64,000 nucleotides of DNA from Pseudidiomarina indica (GTDB lineage: Bacteria; Pseudomonadota; Gammaproteobacteria; Enterobacterales; Alteromonadaceae): positions 248,001-312,000 of the forward strand of contig JAJUHK010000001.1 of NCBI GenBank assembly GCA_029279945.1, read 5' to 3'. The translations under genes were made by a program, and so were the position numbers. The notes under the pieces are model-generated. The model was not told where the DNA came from, did no database searches, and was given only the letters and a program-made list of their open reading frames with translations. Shown piece after piece: positions 50,890 to 61,012 of the stretch (positions within the stretch are counted from its first letter, which is position 1; each line of letters opens with the position of its first letter).

Positions 50890-51581
50890 GCATTATCCTG
50901 TAGCTGCAGCTGTTCCAGTGCTTGGCTTGCTGCATGTTGTTCTGCTTTACGCCGACTTGTGCCGGTACCACAGATCGGTTGTGCTAATCCTTCCACCTGA
51001 CAACTAACAGTAAACTTTTGATTGTGCGCCTGTCCCTGCGTTGCGGTTACATCATAGACTGGCAGCGCCCGCTGCCGGGCTTGTAAATATTCTTGCAACC
51101 GTGTTTTCGGATCTTTATGGCTAATACCTGGCTTAATTTCCGCCAACTGTTTGGCATACCATTGCAACACGACATTACGGCATAGGTCTAAGCCACTTTC
51201 CATATACATCGCACCAAGCAAGGCTTCGACTGCGTCGGCTAAGATGGATTCGCGGCGGTGCCCACCACTTTTTAATTCTCCTGGGCCTAATACTAGATAA
51301 TCACCAAGTTCAAACTGCTGCGCTAGTTTTGCAAGGTTGCGCCCACAAACTAGCGTCGCTCGCATGCGGCTAAGATCACCCTCATCGCTGTTTGGGAATT
51401 TTTCAAAGAGTGCCTCACTAATGATAACGCTTAGAACCGAATCACCAAGAAACTCCAGTCGTTCATTATGTTTCCCAGCGGCACTCCGATGAGTCAGCGC
51501 ACGCACTAGATTGTCACGATTCTTGAAAGTATAGCCAAATCGCTTCTCTAACTGCTGTAATGATGGTTTAGGTAAACTCAC
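50886..51581 (-). CDS. rnc: Ribonuclease III
   Basis: A 231-residue double-strand RNA endonuclease for rRNA and mRNA processing. The catalytic motif [12 protein letters not shown] contains the metal-binding Glu and Asp residues, and the second Asp/Glu are in [16 protein letters not shown] double-stranded RNA-binding domain occupies the last third ([14 protein letters not shown]...[16 protein letters not shown]). In E. coli rnc represses its own operon by cutting its leader. Confidence 0.98.
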   Translation of the reverse strand: MSLPKPSLQQLEKRFGYTFKNRDNLVRALTHRSAAGKHNERLEFLGDSVLSVIISEALFEKFPNSDEGDLSRMRATLVCGRNLAKLAQQFELGDYLVLGPGELKSGGHRRESILADAVEALLGAMYMESGLDLCRNVVLQWYAKQLAEIKPGISHKDPKTRLQEYLQARQRALPVYDVTATQGQAHNQKFTVSCQVEGLAQPICGTGTSRRKAEQHAASQALEQLQLQDNA

Positions 51582-51584
51582 AGA

Positions 51585-52520
51585 TTACTCCACCACCCCT
51601 AATCGCTGCCAACGCACACCAGATGGAACCCAACTCGGGAACCAGCGCGGTACCCAACTATCTGCACCACGCTCAAACTCTAAACTCATCCAGATGACGA
51701 CAGCCCGACCAACCAAATGATCGTAAGGAACAAAGCCCCAATACCGACTGTCTTCAGAGTTATCGCGATTATCACCCATTACGAAATAATGGCCCGCAGG
51801 AACAATCCATTCATCAACAGCAGTTCCAGGTTGTTGAAAATAGAACGCTGAACGCGACGCAATAGTTGGATCAATCAATATCTCATGCGCCACGTCACCG
51901 AGTTGTTCTGCGAAACGTTGCAATGGTGTAGCGCGATTAAAATAAACTTCGTCTTGTGGTTGAACACTTTGCTCAATCACCTGTAACGGCGGGCAGTTAT
52001 CAGGCTCAACGTCACAAGCAGGCTGGATATAAAGTGTTTTATTGCGGTAGATAATACGATCACCGGGTAATCCAACAATACGTTTAATAAAATCAACTTG
52101 TGGATTTAACGGAAACTTAAATACCGCCACCTCCCCTCGTTCTGGCAACCCTGTGGCAAATAATTCACTACGAAACAACGGATCTCTAACGCCATAGCTA
52201 AATTTTTCCACCAGCACAAAATCACCCGCCAACATGGTTGGCATCATTGATGCAGACGGTATCCGAAACGGTTCGTAAAAAAACGAACGCAACACCAAAA
52301 TAGCGAATAAGATAGGAAACACGCTCTGGGCAAATTCAGCAACTTTCCCTTGTGGTGCTATGTTTTCACGCTCAGCTGGAGAAAGCGTGGTATTGGCTTG
52401 CTGTTCAGCACGCTGAATGATGGCCATCCGCGCTGGCCGCTTCAGTTTGGCATCATAGAGCCAAATTAACCCTGCAGCTAAAGTCACCAAAGTTAATAGT
52501 ATCGAATAAAAATTTGCCAT
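51585..52520 (-). CDS. lepB: Signal peptidase I
   Basis: A 311-residue type I signal peptidase. Two N-terminal membrane helices (YSILLTLVTLAAGLIWLY and about 65-80), then catalytic Ser91 in IPSASMMPTM and Lys146 in DFIKRIVGLPGD, the same numbering as E. coli. MGDNRDNSEDSRYWGFV is the box E motif. Three bases before rnc and 34 after lepA. Confidence 0.97.
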   Translation of the reverse strand: MANFYSILLTLVTLAAGLIWLYDAKLKRPARMAIIQRAEQQANTTLSPAERENIAPQGKVAEFAQSVFPILFAILVLRSFFYEPFRIPSASMMPTMLAGDFVLVEKFSYGVRDPLFRSELFATGLPERGEVAVFKFPLNPQVDFIKRIVGLPGDRIIYRNKTLYIQPACDVEPDNCPPLQVIEQSVQPQDEVYFNRATPLQRFAEQLGDVAHEILIDPTIASRSAFYFQQPGTAVDEWIVPAGHYFVMGDNRDNSEDSRYWGFVPYDHLVGRAVVIWMSLEFERGADSWVPRWFPSWVPSGVRWQRLGVVE

Positions 52521-52554
52521 GGATTCGGGTTCCTACGCTCAGAATAGATGCCTG

Positions 52555-54366
52555 CTACTTACCAACTTTAAGCACCGCTAAAAACGCTTCTTGCGGTACT
52601 TCAACGTTACCCAGTTGCTTCATCCGTTTCTTCCCTTCTTTTTGCTTTTGAAGCAGTTTTTTCTTCCGGCTTACGTCTCCACCGTAACATTTAGCAGTAA
52701 CATTTTTCCGTAATTGTTTTACGGTCGAACGTGCAATGACATGAGTTCCAATCACTGCTTGAATCGCAATATCAAACATTTGTCGTGGAATCAATTCGCG
52801 CATTTTATCTACCAATTCGCGGCCGCGGCTTTGGGCATGATCACGGTGGATAATCATCGCCAATGCATCAACTTTGTCGCCATTAATTAGCACATCAACA
52901 CGAACCATATCCGCTTCTTGGAAACGTTTGAAATTGTAGTCCAATGATGCATAACCACGGCTCGTTGATTTCAATCTATCAAAGAAATCCATCACCACTT
53001 CAGCCATAGGTAGCTCATAAGTCACTGCAACTTGTTTGCCGTGATACGACATTTTGGTTTGTACACCACGCTTTTCAATACATAAGGTGATTACATTACC
53101 AAGGAATTCCTGTGGTACTAAAATATTAGCTTCCACAATTGGCTCATAAATCACTTCTATATCGTTTACCGGTGGTAAATTAGCAGGATTATCTACCAGG
53201 AGTTCTTTGCCTGCTTTCGTGATGACCTTATAAACCACCGTTGGCGCTGTCGTGATTAAATCAATATCGTATTCCCGCTCGAGCCGCTCTTGGATAATTT
53301 CCATGTGCAACATACCCAAGAAACCTACCCGAAAGCCGAACCCAAGGGCAGCAGAGTTTTCTGGCTCATAAAAAAGTGACGCATCGTTTAACGACAGTTT
53401 CGCGAGTGCATCACGGAAGCTTTCATAATCATCAGACGAAATTGGGAACATCCCCGCATACACCTGTGGCTTCACTTTTTTAAAGCCTGGCAGAGGCGCC
53501 GCCGCAGGGGCTTTGGCAAGTGTTAAGGTATCTCCTACTGGTGCACCATGAATGTCTTTAATACCAGCAATAACAAAACCCACTTCCCCACAACGCAAAA
53601 TCCCAGTTTCGGTTGGTTTCGGTGAGAAAAACCCGACTTTGTCAACTTGATGCACCTGCCCGGTCGACATCACTTTCATTTTGTCGCCAGCACGCAAGAC
53701 ACCATTTTTAACACGTACCAAACTCACCACGCCTTGATAGTTATCAAACCATGAATCAATAATCAGTGCTTGTAAAGGTGCGTCGGGATCACCTTGTGGC
53801 GCTGGAATTTGCGTCACTATACGTTCGAGCACTTCACCAATGCCAATCCCGGTTTTCGCCGAGCATTGCACCGCGTCGATAGCTTGGATCCCCACAATAT
53901 CTTCGATTTCTTCCGCTACTCGCAGTGGATCAGCTTGCGGTAAATCGATTTTATTCAGCACCGGAACTACCTCGAGATCCATTTCGATAGCGGTATAGCA
54001 GTTAGCTAAGGTCTGTGCTTCGACCCCTTGTGCGGCATCGACCACTAACAATGCTCCCTCACAACCGGCTAAGCTACGTGATACCTCGTACGAAAAGTCA
54101 ACGTGTCCGGGCGTATCGATAAAATTTAATTGATAGGTTTCGCCATCCTGAGCAGTGTAATGCAAGGTCACACTTTGTGCTTTAATAGTAATCCCACGCT
54201 CACGTTCTAAATCCATCGAGTCGAGCACTTGTTCCGCCATTTCCCGATCTGTAAGCCCACCGCAATGTTGGATGAGGCGATCGGAAAGGGTCGACTTACC
54301 ATGGTCGATATGTGCGATAACTGAGAAATTACGAATATTTGTTTGCTTAAACGCCTGATTTGGCAT
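52555..54366 (-). CDS. lepA: Elongation factor 4 (LepA)
   Basis: A 603-residue translational GTPase involved in initiation/ribosome assembly. G motifs: [17 protein letters not shown] and NKIDLP; domains II, III and V resemble EF-G, and the LepA-specific C-terminal domain ends [19 protein letters not shown]. Length matches E. coli's 599. Starts the lepA-lepB-rnc-era-recO-pdxJ run, 92 bases after rseC. Confidence 0.98.
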   Translation of the reverse strand: MPNQAFKQTNIRNFSVIAHIDHGKSTLSDRLIQHCGGLTDREMAEQVLDSMDLERERGITIKAQSVTLHYTAQDGETYQLNFIDTPGHVDFSYEVSRSLAGCEGALLVVDAAQGVEAQTLANCYTAIEMDLEVVPVLNKIDLPQADPLRVAEEIEDIVGIQAIDAVQCSAKTGIGIGEVLERIVTQIPAPQGDPDAPLQALIIDSWFDNYQGVVSLVRVKNGVLRAGDKMKVMSTGQVHQVDKVGFFSPKPTETGILRCGEVGFVIAGIKDIHGAPVGDTLTLAKAPAAAPLPGFKKVKPQVYAGMFPISSDDYESFRDALAKLSLNDASLFYEPENSAALGFGFRVGFLGMLHMEIIQERLEREYDIDLITTAPTVVYKVITKAGKELLVDNPANLPPVNDIEVIYEPIVEANILVPQEFLGNVITLCIEKRGVQTKMSYHGKQVAVTYELPMAEVVMDFFDRLKSTSRGYASLDYNFKRFQEADMVRVDVLINGDKVDALAMIIHRDHAQSRGRELVDKMRELIPRQMFDIAIQAVIGTHVIARSTVKQLRKNVTAKCYGGDVSRKKKLLQKQKEGKKRMKQLGNVEVPQEAFLAVLKVGK

Positions 54367-54458
54367 TAATGCCCCCGCAACAACAAAAAATAATAATCAT
54401 ACAGATACCGCCGATCATACTGATTTTAGCGGTCTGGGACAAAGAGTTTCGGCGTGAT

Positions 54459-54893
54459 TCAGTCGATTTGTTGTACGCTCAGAAGTTGCATGACTTGGAT
54501 ATCGCGCTTCTGTAACCAGTGTTTGAGTAAGTAAAAGCTCATACTAAAGCCAATAAAAGAACTCACGATGACCCATCCTTCAGGCCAATGCAACAGATGC
54601 CCAGTTATCCATGCCAGCATAAATAAACTGAACAGCGGTACCACATATACCAACAGTGAGAAGCGCGACAAAGCGTCTTCTGGCAGCAATAATTCAATGT
54701 GCTGCCCGACGTAGAATTGACCTGCGGGCTTCAGCACACGAAATGCTGCGCGCCGATCAGCGAACGCTTTTGAAATAATACCAGTACCACAAACGGTTTG
54801 TTGGGCACAGCCACTGCACCCAGTTTTCAATTGTGTTGTCACCAGTAAATAGTCAGATTCCACTTGTACAACTTCAGCACGTTCACGAATCAT
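54459..54893 (-). CDS. rseC: SigmaE regulatory protein RseC
   Basis: A 144-residue inner-membrane protein. A cytoplasmic N-terminus has a Cys cluster (GCSGCAQQTVCGTG), then two membrane helices (VYVVPLFSLFMLAWITGHLL and VIVSSFIGFSMSFYLLKHW). RseC has a mild positive effect on sigmaE and is linked to the SoxR-reducing system in E. coli. ATGA overlap with rseB. Confidence 0.92.
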   Translation of the reverse strand: MIRERAEVVQVESDYLLVTTQLKTGCSGCAQQTVCGTGIISKAFADRRAAFRVLKPAGQFYVGQHIELLLPEDALSRFSLLVYVVPLFSLFMLAWITGHLLHWPEGWVIVSSFIGFSMSFYLLKHWLQKRDIQVMQLLSVQQID

Positions 54894-55879
54894 CGCATAG
54901 GTCCTTGAGAATCGAGCACCATACGTTCAGCGATTTGATGTAAGGTCGCCACTGGCAGTTTACCCACCACAGTCACAGCAAACCCATCAATCGAAGTATT
55001 AATCAACGATTCAGCCCCTTGAAATGCTAATTCTGGCAATCCCTGCTGACGGCGTTCAGTAATGTAAATAGATACATCGGTCAAACCATCACTAAACAGG
55101 TAATGATCGGTAGGTAATTGCGTATCGTACAAACGGCGATGCTGAGCACGACGTAGCTCGAATCCTTCAGGCAACCAATTGGGGCGCAAGTTAAAATGTG
55201 GCGCTTCCAATTGGGAAGCCTCGTATAGCCGAGGTGGACGTTGAATGGCTTCCAATTCCGTCAACTGCGCTGGAATGTGATCGGTAAACTCAATCGAAGT
55301 CAGCTGCAGTTGTTCAAGGACTTCACCTTGCGGAGTCATCATTTGAAGCTTCAGTAGCATCGCTGATTCGCGATCTACCCACAAATCATAATGATACCGG
55401 AATTTGTCCCGACTCACCAATCGTAAGTACTGTGCCGGACGCCCAGTAACCCGCATGCCACCACTAGCAATCACTTGATAATGCTGACTAATATGCGCAA
55501 ACGGTTCGTAAAATGCTGGAGGGATAAATCCAGCGGTGACATTGGTTTGTAAAGAATAAGAACCACCCACAGGCGAGTAGTAATAGGTTTGGTCGCCAAT
55601 ACGCAATGCCCGTGAATCGGCCCCGTTTAACTGAATTAATAATTCAAGATCGGTGTCGTGATCATAACGGCCATGGAACCAAATCAAAGGCTGGATACGT
55701 TGCCCTTGAGACTGTACTAAGGTGGCTTTAAAGTTGAGTTGACGCAACGCTAACGCCATCCTATCGAACCATACCTCTCCTAAACTAGTGGCATGGTCCG
55801 TGGGCGTTTGATTCTGTGCTGCGCCGCTAACTGGAAGCAGTAGCAAGCATAGTACTAGCGCAGTAAATGTTCTAATCAT
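54890..55879 (-). CDS. rseB: SigmaE regulatory protein RseB
   Basis: A 329-residue periplasmic protein with a signal peptide (TFTALVLCLLLLPVSGAAQ). RseB binds the periplasmic part of RseA and shields it from DegS, and senses lipopolysaccharide intermediates. The N-terminal LolA-like domain spans about 30-200 and the smaller C-terminal domain the rest (WLPEGFEL and FSDGLTDVSIYI are recognisable). Overlaps rseA by 8 bases. Confidence 0.93.
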   Translation of the reverse strand: MIRTFTALVLCLLLLPVSGAAQNQTPTDHATSLGEVWFDRMALALRQLNFKATLVQSQGQRIQPLIWFHGRYDHDTDLELLIQLNGADSRALRIGDQTYYYSPVGGSYSLQTNVTAGFIPPAFYEPFAHISQHYQVIASGGMRVTGRPAQYLRLVSRDKFRYHYDLWVDRESAMLLKLQMMTPQGEVLEQLQLTSIEFTDHIPAQLTELEAIQRPPRLYEASQLEAPHFNLRPNWLPEGFELRRAQHRRLYDTQLPTDHYLFSDGLTDVSIYITERRQQGLPELAFQGAESLINTSIDGFAVTVVGKLPVATLHQIAERMVLDSQGPMR

Positions 55880-56513
55880 TCTGATGATCGATTGGATCTA
55901 CCTCGGCTGCGTTATCCTGTTGCTCCATTTCAGCTTGCAGCGATAGCTGCAACTGCCGTTGATGGTCAAGTAAATAGGATTGTAGTAACTGCCGTTGTTG
56001 AGCAATTTCAGCTTCTGTCGGAGCTGGTGTTTCCACCACCGTATTATAACTCACTGGATTACGACCACCAAAAGGATTGGTCACAATCGTCGGCGTCGTA
56101 GCTGCAGGGTTATCTGGCAGCGTCTCTAATCCAGGTTGTTGTACAGACAATACCGCAACCACAGCAACGCTCGCGGCAATCGCGATGCTGCCCGCTGGCT
56201 TTAACCAACGTGCTGCGGCCCGCGTCAATGCACCACCAGCTTGCACCGAAGGCATGACGACTGAGTTAGCTGCTTGTGGTTCCTGCGCAATCCGCGCTGC
56301 CACTTGTGCGCTAATATCTATCGGTTGCGTACCGGTGACCTCTTGGCGCATGACTTGCCCAACTAACGCATAGCGATACCATACAGCCCGTGCCTGCTCA
56401 TCATCCAATAATGCAGATAAATCAGCATTAAATGGATGTACCTCATCAGCATCTGTGTCTTCAAAATGACTATCCAGTAGTGCTGAGGCATTTTGTTTTA
56501 AACGATCAGACAT
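55872..56513 (-). CDS. rseA: Anti-sigmaE factor RseA
   Basis: A 213-residue single-pass inner-membrane anti-sigma factor. The N-terminal cytoplasmic domain, which binds sigmaE, has the LSALLDDEQARAVWYRYALVGQVMR stretch. A membrane helix lies about residues 107-125 (SIAIAASVAVVAVLSV), and a periplasmic tail rich in Gln follows. Regulated cleavage by DegS and RseP would release sigmaE. Order rpoE-rseA-rseB-rseC is standard. Confidence 0.93.
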   Translation of the reverse strand: MSDRLKQNASALLDSHFEDTDADEVHPFNADLSALLDDEQARAVWYRYALVGQVMRQEVTGTQPIDISAQVAARIAQEPQAANSVVMPSVQAGGALTRAAARWLKPAGSIAIAASVAVVAVLSVQQPGLETLPDNPAATTPTIVTNPFGGRNPVSYNTVVETPAPTEAEIAQQRQLLQSYLLDHQRQLQLSLQAEMEQQDNAAEVDPIDHQND

Positions 56514-56532
56514 AAAGCTTCCTCAAATGATG

Positions 56533-57111
56533 TTAGCGTTCTAACAAGGGTCGTAGTTGCTGGTCGATGGCTTCACGAGCACGAAATATTCGTGACCGTA
56601 CGGTGCCAATCGGGCAATCCATTTCGATGGCTATTTCTTCATAGCCTAACCCTTCGATTTCACGTAATACAATTGCACGACGTAAATCTTCGGGTAATTC
56701 ATCGATGGTTCGCATTACCACGTCACGAATCTCATCGGTCAGTAACATACTCTCAGGTGAGGCTGAATCTCTTAACGCCTCGCTGCCCTCATAGTATTCT
56801 GCTTCATCCGCATCAACATCATTGGCTGGTGGCTTACGCCCTTGCGCAACCAAATAATTTTTCGCGGTATTCACGGCAATTCGATACAGCCATGTATAAA
56901 ATGCACTATCGCCCCGAAAGTTTGCCAACGCGCGATACGCTTTTACAAATGTTTCTTGTGCTACGTCTGGCACATCTGCTGGTTGTTTAACGTAGCGTGA
57001 AATCAGACTCATGACTTTGTGTTGATATTTTTTAACCAACAAATCAAAGGCTCGCTGATCGCCCTGTTGTACGCGTTCGACTAGGGCTTTATCAATCTCT
57101 TGTTCGCTCAT
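56533..57111 (-). CDS. rpoE: RNA polymerase sigma factor RpoE (sigmaE)
   Basis: A 192-residue ECF sigma factor controlling envelope stress. Region 2 (FDLLVKKYQHKVMSLI, then DVAQETFVKAYRAL) and region 4 (AIVLREIEGLGYEEIAIEMD) are intact, and the length equals E. coli's 191 plus one. A sigmaE-type promoter lies about 65 bases upstream, so it should be self-activated, with RseA/B as brakes. Confidence 0.97.
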   Translation of the reverse strand: MSEQEIDKALVERVQQGDQRAFDLLVKKYQHKVMSLISRYVKQPADVPDVAQETFVKAYRALANFRGDSAFYTWLYRIAVNTAKNYLVAQGRKPPANDVDADEAEYYEGSEALRDSASPESMLLTDEIRDVVMRTIDELPEDLRRAIVLREIEGLGYEEIAIEMDCPIGTVRSRIFRAREAIDQQLRPLLER

Positions 57112-57175
57112 CCGAGCCCACTCTCCTCAACCCCTTGCTACGTCATATTTCAAGGCCCGTTACGCGCTTGCAAAA

Positions 57176-57202
57176 TAAGACCCACGGATTCGTAAAAAGT
57201 TC
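57176..57202 (-). promoter_or_regulatory. SigmaE-type promoter of rpoE
   Basis: Leftward: -35 GAACTT (57197-57202), 16-base spacer, -10 TCTTA (57176-57180), close to the sigmaE consensus GGAACTT-N16-TCNAA. A start near 57170 would leave a leader of about 60 bases. It would make rpoE autoregulatory. Confidence 0.8.
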
Positions 57203-57285
57203 GCAAAAAAAAATTCAAAAGAGTAAAATCGCTGTCATTCATCCGAAATTCAGCGTCTTACCACGCCAATATATCCACATACTTT

Positions 57286-58887
57286 ATGGAACAAAACTCA
57301 GATTATCAATGCGATGTACTCATCATCGGCAGCGGTGCAGCAGGTTTAACCCTTGCTTTACAGTTAGCAGACCATGCTCAAGTAATGGTGCTTTCGAAGG
57401 GCCCTCTTACTGAAGGGTCAACTTACTATGCCCAAGGCGGTATTGCTGCCGTATTCGACAAAAATGATAGCATCGAAAGCCATATCGAAGATACTCTCAT
57501 TGCTGGTGCCGGTCTGTGTGACCTTGCTGCCGTGCAGTTTACAACACAACACGCGAAAGATAGCCTTCAATGGCTAATTGATATCGGCGTTGGCTTCGAC
57601 CGTATTGACGACGAACATTTCCACCTCAACCGTGAAGGTGGGCACAGTCATCGTCGTATTCTACATGCAGCTGATGCTACTGGTCGAGCCGTGCAAACAA
57701 CCTTGGTTGAACAGGCTCGTCGCCATGCCAATATTATTATTTTAGAGCATGTGAACGCTGTTGACTTAATTACCAATAAGCATGTCGGTGGTCAGCCACG
57801 TTGCTATGGTGCCTACATCCTGAATCGGCGGACCCAACAGGTCGAAACAATTGCGGCGCGCTTCGTCGCCTTATGCACTGGCGGCGCGAGTAAAGTATAC
57901 CAGTATACCAGCAACCCTGATGTGGCCAGCGGCGATGGTATTGCTATGGCCTGGCGCGCGGGCTGTCCGGTCGTCAACATGGAATTTAATCAATTCCACC
58001 CAACCTGTTTGTACCACCCCAATGCACAATCATTTTTATTGACAGAAGCTCTACGGGGCGAAGGTGCCCTATTACGGCGCCCTGACGGTACCCGTTTTAT
58101 GCCCGATTTTCATCCATCAGCAGAGTTAGCTCCCCGTGATGTGGTAGCGCGAGCAATTGACTATGAAATGAAGCGGTTAGGTGCAGACTGCATGTATCTG
58201 GATATTTCACACAAGCCAGCAAGTTTCATTCGCGAACACTTCCCTAATATTTACGAACGTTGCCTCAGCTTAGGTATTGATATTAGTCGTGAGCCGATGC
58301 CAGTGGTACCAGCTGCACACTACACCTGTGGTGGCGTGCAAACTGATTTACGTGCTCGTACAGCAGTCCAACATTTATATGCTGTCGGTGAAGTAGCCTA
58401 CACAGGGCTGCATGGTGCTAATCGGATGGCGAGTAACTCGTTGCTAGAGTGTTTGGTGTTTGCGCGTGCTGCCGCAAGGGACATCCTTGCTCACATCGAC
58501 CAGGTTGAATTATACCCCCAACTGCCACGCTGGGACGATAGCCAAGTCAATGATTCCGACGAAGAAGTTATTATTCAACACAACTGGCATGAATTACGGT
58601 TATTTATGTGGGACTACGTAGGAATTGTTAGAACCAACAAACGCCTGCAACGTGCGTTGCGACGTATTGAACTGCTGCAGCAAGAAATCCATGAATATTA
58701 CAGCCATTTCAAAATCAGCAATAATTTGCTTGAACTACGTAACTTAGTGCAAGTTGCTGAATTAATTGTGAAATGTGCCATGGCCCGAAAAGAAAGTCGC
58801 GGGTTACACTATAATCTTGATTATCCTGAATTACTCCCCGATGCGCAGCCGACCATACTGACGCCACCGCAACAACCATCGCGCTAA
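57286..58887 (+). CDS. nadB: L-aspartate oxidase
   Basis: A 533-residue FAD enzyme making iminoaspartate for NAD synthesis. The FAD motif [28 protein letters not shown], and [18 protein letters not shown] with the substrate-binding residues are clear; [10 protein letters not shown] and [21 protein letters not shown] complete the active site. Length matches E. coli's 540. Divergent from rpoE, as in E. coli. Its last 57 bases overlap the convergent ygfX-like gene. Confidence 0.97.
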   Translation: MEQNSDYQCDVLIIGSGAAGLTLALQLADHAQVMVLSKGPLTEGSTYYAQGGIAAVFDKNDSIESHIEDTLIAGAGLCDLAAVQFTTQHAKDSLQWLIDIGVGFDRIDDEHFHLNREGGHSHRRILHAADATGRAVQTTLVEQARRHANIIILEHVNAVDLITNKHVGGQPRCYGAYILNRRTQQVETIAARFVALCTGGASKVYQYTSNPDVASGDGIAMAWRAGCPVVNMEFNQFHPTCLYHPNAQSFLLTEALRGEGALLRRPDGTRFMPDFHPSAELAPRDVVARAIDYEMKRLGADCMYLDISHKPASFIREHFPNIYERCLSLGIDISREPMPVVPAAHYTCGGVQTDLRARTAVQHLYAVGEVAYTGLHGANRMASNSLLECLVFARAAARDILAHIDQVELYPQLPRWDDSQVNDSDEEVIIQHNWHELRLFMWDYVGIVRTNKRLQRALRRIELLQQEIHEYYSHFKISNNLLELRNLVQVAELIVKCAMARKESRGLHYNLDYPELLPDAQPTILTPPQQPSR

Positions 58888-59127
58888 ACGGCGATATTGA
58901 TTATCCCCCAACCAGCCGCGTGGCAACCACAGCCAGCGGCGTTGCCGGGGCGAGCCTTCAAGTACAACGAGTGCGCCCCATGGAGTCACCCAAGATAATG
59001 GCGCCATGCGCCAACGCTGTTGTGAGAAATCGGTAAGAAGTACCCATTCACCATGCTGCCAATGAATACCCCACAGCTGGTTGGGCTGCCGTAGCCAAGG
59101 CCAAGGACATACCACCAGCTGCCACAT
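58831..59127 (-). CDS. Short YgfX/CptA-like protein
   Basis: A 98-residue, very Trp/Arg-rich protein directly after sdhE. From about residue 20 ([19 protein letters not shown]) to the end ([23 protein letters not shown]) it resembles the C-terminal half of YgfX, the membrane partner and toxin-like protein encoded after sdhE in E. coli (135 residues). The two N-terminal membrane helices of YgfX are absent: an in-frame TAA, the sdhE stop, lies just one codon before the ATG, so no longer start exists. It also overlaps the nadB end by 57 bases. It could be a shortened functional form or a decaying gene. Confidence 0.6.
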   Translation of the reverse strand: MWQLVVCPWPWLRQPNQLWGIHWQHGEWVLLTDFSQQRWRMAPLSWVTPWGALVVLEGSPRQRRWLWLPRGWLGDNQYRRLARWLLRWRQYGRLRIGE

Positions 59128-59130
59128 TGC

Positions 59131-59403
59131 TTATACCTTCACACGGCCTAAAATATATGCCACCATTTCAGCTAACTCTTTATCTTCACATGGTTGGTGG
59201 CCCATAAACCAAGCAAACAAATCGGGATCATCACAGGTTAACAAACGGCGAAATACGTCTTGCTGCGCTTCCGTGAGATCATCGTAAGCCTCTTCAACAA
59301 ACGGCATAAATAATACATCCAACTCCAGCATGCCACGTCGACAAGCCCAGCGCAGACGATTTTTATTCCTCAATGAATCAGCATCTTGTTTTAACTTTTC
59401 CAT
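59131..59403 (-). CDS. sdhE: FAD assembly factor SdhE
   Basis: A 90-residue protein that helps attach FAD covalently to SdhA (and FrdA). The RGxxE motif is RGMLE (Arg23-Glu27), followed by LDVLFMPFVEEAYDDL and LLTCDDPDLFAWFMG, typical of SdhE/YgfY. ATG 59403; it lies 3 bases before, and in the same frame as, the ygfX-like gene, and faces away from ygfZ. Confidence 0.95.
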   Translation of the reverse strand: MEKLKQDADSLRNKNRLRWACRRGMLELDVLFMPFVEEAYDDLTEAQQDVFRRLLTCDDPDLFAWFMGHQPCEDKELAEMVAYILGRVKV

Positions 59404-59471
59404 GCATGTCCCTTATTAAAACAATAATGTGTTACCACTAAAAAGTAGACTTCAATTCAAACCAACGCTTG

Positions 59472-59477
59472 TATAAT
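59472..59477 (+). promoter_or_regulatory. -10 element for ygfZ-slyD
   Basis: A perfect TATAAT about 50 bases upstream of ygfZ. No good -35 is found at 16-18 bases; a TAGACT lies 20 bases away. Start site would be near 59484. Confidence 0.45.
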
Positions 59478-59527
59478 ACAAAACTATCCCCATCTATTCG
59501 AATATTGATGACAAAGTGAGGTTTCGT

Positions 59528-60472
59528 GTGTTGACGACAGAGTTTACCAAAGACCAGCCTGAATACGTATCAGTTTCCTTAGATGATTACGGTGTCATCT
59601 GCTTAACTGGCCCACAAACTGATGAGTTTTTACAAGGACAACTCACCTGCGACATGCGGCAGTTATCAGCGCACGGCTGGTTATATGCAGCTCATTGCGA
59701 TAACAAGGGGAAAGCGTTAAGTACGTTGTTCGTTGTTCGCTGGGATGAAAAGGTTCTATTAATTAGTCATAAAGACGCGATTGCCGCCAGTTTGGCACAA
59801 TTACAAAAATTTGGTGTCTTTAGTAACACCGAAATCACCGATGCAACCTCACAATGGGGGCGTTATGGTGTTTTTGGTACGCAAGCTCAGAGCAAGTTGG
59901 CAGCCCTACTCGGCCAACCGTTAACGCAGGAGGGTTTGCAACCAGTGACGCAAACCACGACTGAGCTAGTCTTACAAGTCGGACACTCGCCTGATCAGTT
60001 CATTTTGATCAGTTCAGTAGACCGAATTGCAACACAAGCCAAGCAAGAAGTTTGGAACGCACTTGAAATTGAACGTGGTCGACCGACCCTAGTTTCAGGT
60101 ACACTATTAGAATATGTCCCTCAAATGCTAAACGTCCAAGCGTTGGGCGGTATTAGTTTTACGAAGGGGTGTTATATCGGCCAAGAGACAATTGCCCGGA
60201 TGAAGTATTTGGGCAAGCAGAAGCGCGCATTATTTCGTTTGGTGGGCCAAGGGCAGCCAGTTCAAGCAGGAACGACTATTGAACAGCAACTTGGTGACAA
60301 CTGGCGACGTGCCGGTACGGTAATAAATGCAGTGAGCCGTGCTGATAATCAACTTGATCTATTAGCAGTGCTGCCAAGTGATATCGAGGCAGGTACCAAG
60401 TTAAGAGTGAAAGACGATGATGCGAGTCTTTTGGAAATTTACCCACTGCCATATACACTGGATGAAACATGA
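59528..60472 (+). CDS. ygfZ: tRNA-modifying / Fe-S cluster protein YgfZ
   Basis: A 314-residue folate-dependent protein of the GcvT-like family supporting Fe-S enzymes such as MiaB. The hallmark KGCYIGQETIARMKYLG is present with its key Cys. The start is GTG 59528, with GAGG 6 bases upstream; another in-frame GTG at 59516 would lie before that ribosome site. Divergent from sdhE, as in many gammaproteobacteria; ATGA overlap with slyD. Confidence 0.93.
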   Translation: MLTTEFTKDQPEYVSVSLDDYGVICLTGPQTDEFLQGQLTCDMRQLSAHGWLYAAHCDNKGKALSTLFVVRWDEKVLLISHKDAIAASLAQLQKFGVFSNTEITDATSQWGRYGVFGTQAQSKLAALLGQPLTQEGLQPVTQTTTELVLQVGHSPDQFILISSVDRIATQAKQEVWNALEIERGRPTLVSGTLLEYVPQMLNVQALGGISFTKGCYIGQETIARMKYLGKQKRALFRLVGQGQPVQAGTTIEQQLGDNWRRAGTVINAVSRADNQLDLLAVLPSDIEAGTKLRVKDDDASLLEIYPLPYTLDET

Positions 60473-60957
60473 GTCAAACAATTAGCCAAGACAAAGTTGT
60501 CGGTATTCACTACACGGTGAAAAGTGCTGAAGGTCAAGTTTTAGATCAATCTCAAGAAGGACAACCATTACACTTTATTTTTGGTCGCGGCATGCTTATT
60601 AAAGGCTTAGAAAATGCGCTGGAAGGTAAAGCTGTTGGTGATAAGTTCGTTACCGATGTTGCGCCAGCTGATGCGTACGGTGAGCGTCATGACGGATTAA
60701 TTCAAACTGTTCCACGTCACCTGTTTGGCGACAACGAAGTTGCTGTGGGCATGCAATTCCGGGCAAGTACAAGTGCTGGTGAGCAATCAGTCATGATTAT
60801 CGACGTGAACGATAACGAAGTCACTGTTGACGGCAACCACCCATTAGCTGGTGTTGCTCTAAACTTTGATGTTGAAGTCGTTGAAGTTCGTGACGCTGAC
60901 CCAAGTGAATTAGATCACGGTCACGTGCACGTAGACGGTCATCATCACCACGAGTAA
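60469..60957 (+). CDS. slyD: FKBP-type peptidyl-prolyl isomerase SlyD-like
   Basis: A 162-residue SlyD-type FKBP. The FKBP part (about 1-68 and 130-150; FIFGRGMLIKGLENAL) is interrupted by the chaperone insert-in-flap domain. The C-terminus is a short His-rich metal-binding tail (HGHVHVDGHHHHE), simpler than E. coli SlyD's Cys/His-rich one. Likely a folding helper and metallochaperone for nickel. Translated after ygfZ with a 4-base overlap. Confidence 0.88.
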   Translation: MSQTISQDKVVGIHYTVKSAEGQVLDQSQEGQPLHFIFGRGMLIKGLENALEGKAVGDKFVTDVAPADAYGERHDGLIQTVPRHLFGDNEVAVGMQFRASTSAGEQSVMIIDVNDNEVTVDGNHPLAGVALNFDVEVVEVRDADPSELDHGHVHVDGHHHHE

Positions 60958-60967
60958 TTCCTGTGGT

Positions 60968-61000
60968 CCAATGCCAGTTAGCATAACTAACTGGCATTGG
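60968..61000. other. Strong hairpin between slyD and lysS
   Basis: CCAATGCCAGTTAG (60968-60981) pairs perfectly with CTAACTGGCATTGG (60987-61000), 14 bp and a 5-base loop. It lies between convergent slyD and lysS. No U-run follows on either strand, so it is not a classic intrinsic terminator but likely ends or protects one or both mRNAs. Confidence 0.65.
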
Positions 61001-61012
61001 CTTCTCGCATGC

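Noticed and set aside
60968-61000. 14-bp hairpin as an intrinsic terminator
   Set aside because: No U-run on either strand; kept only as an unspecified hairpin.
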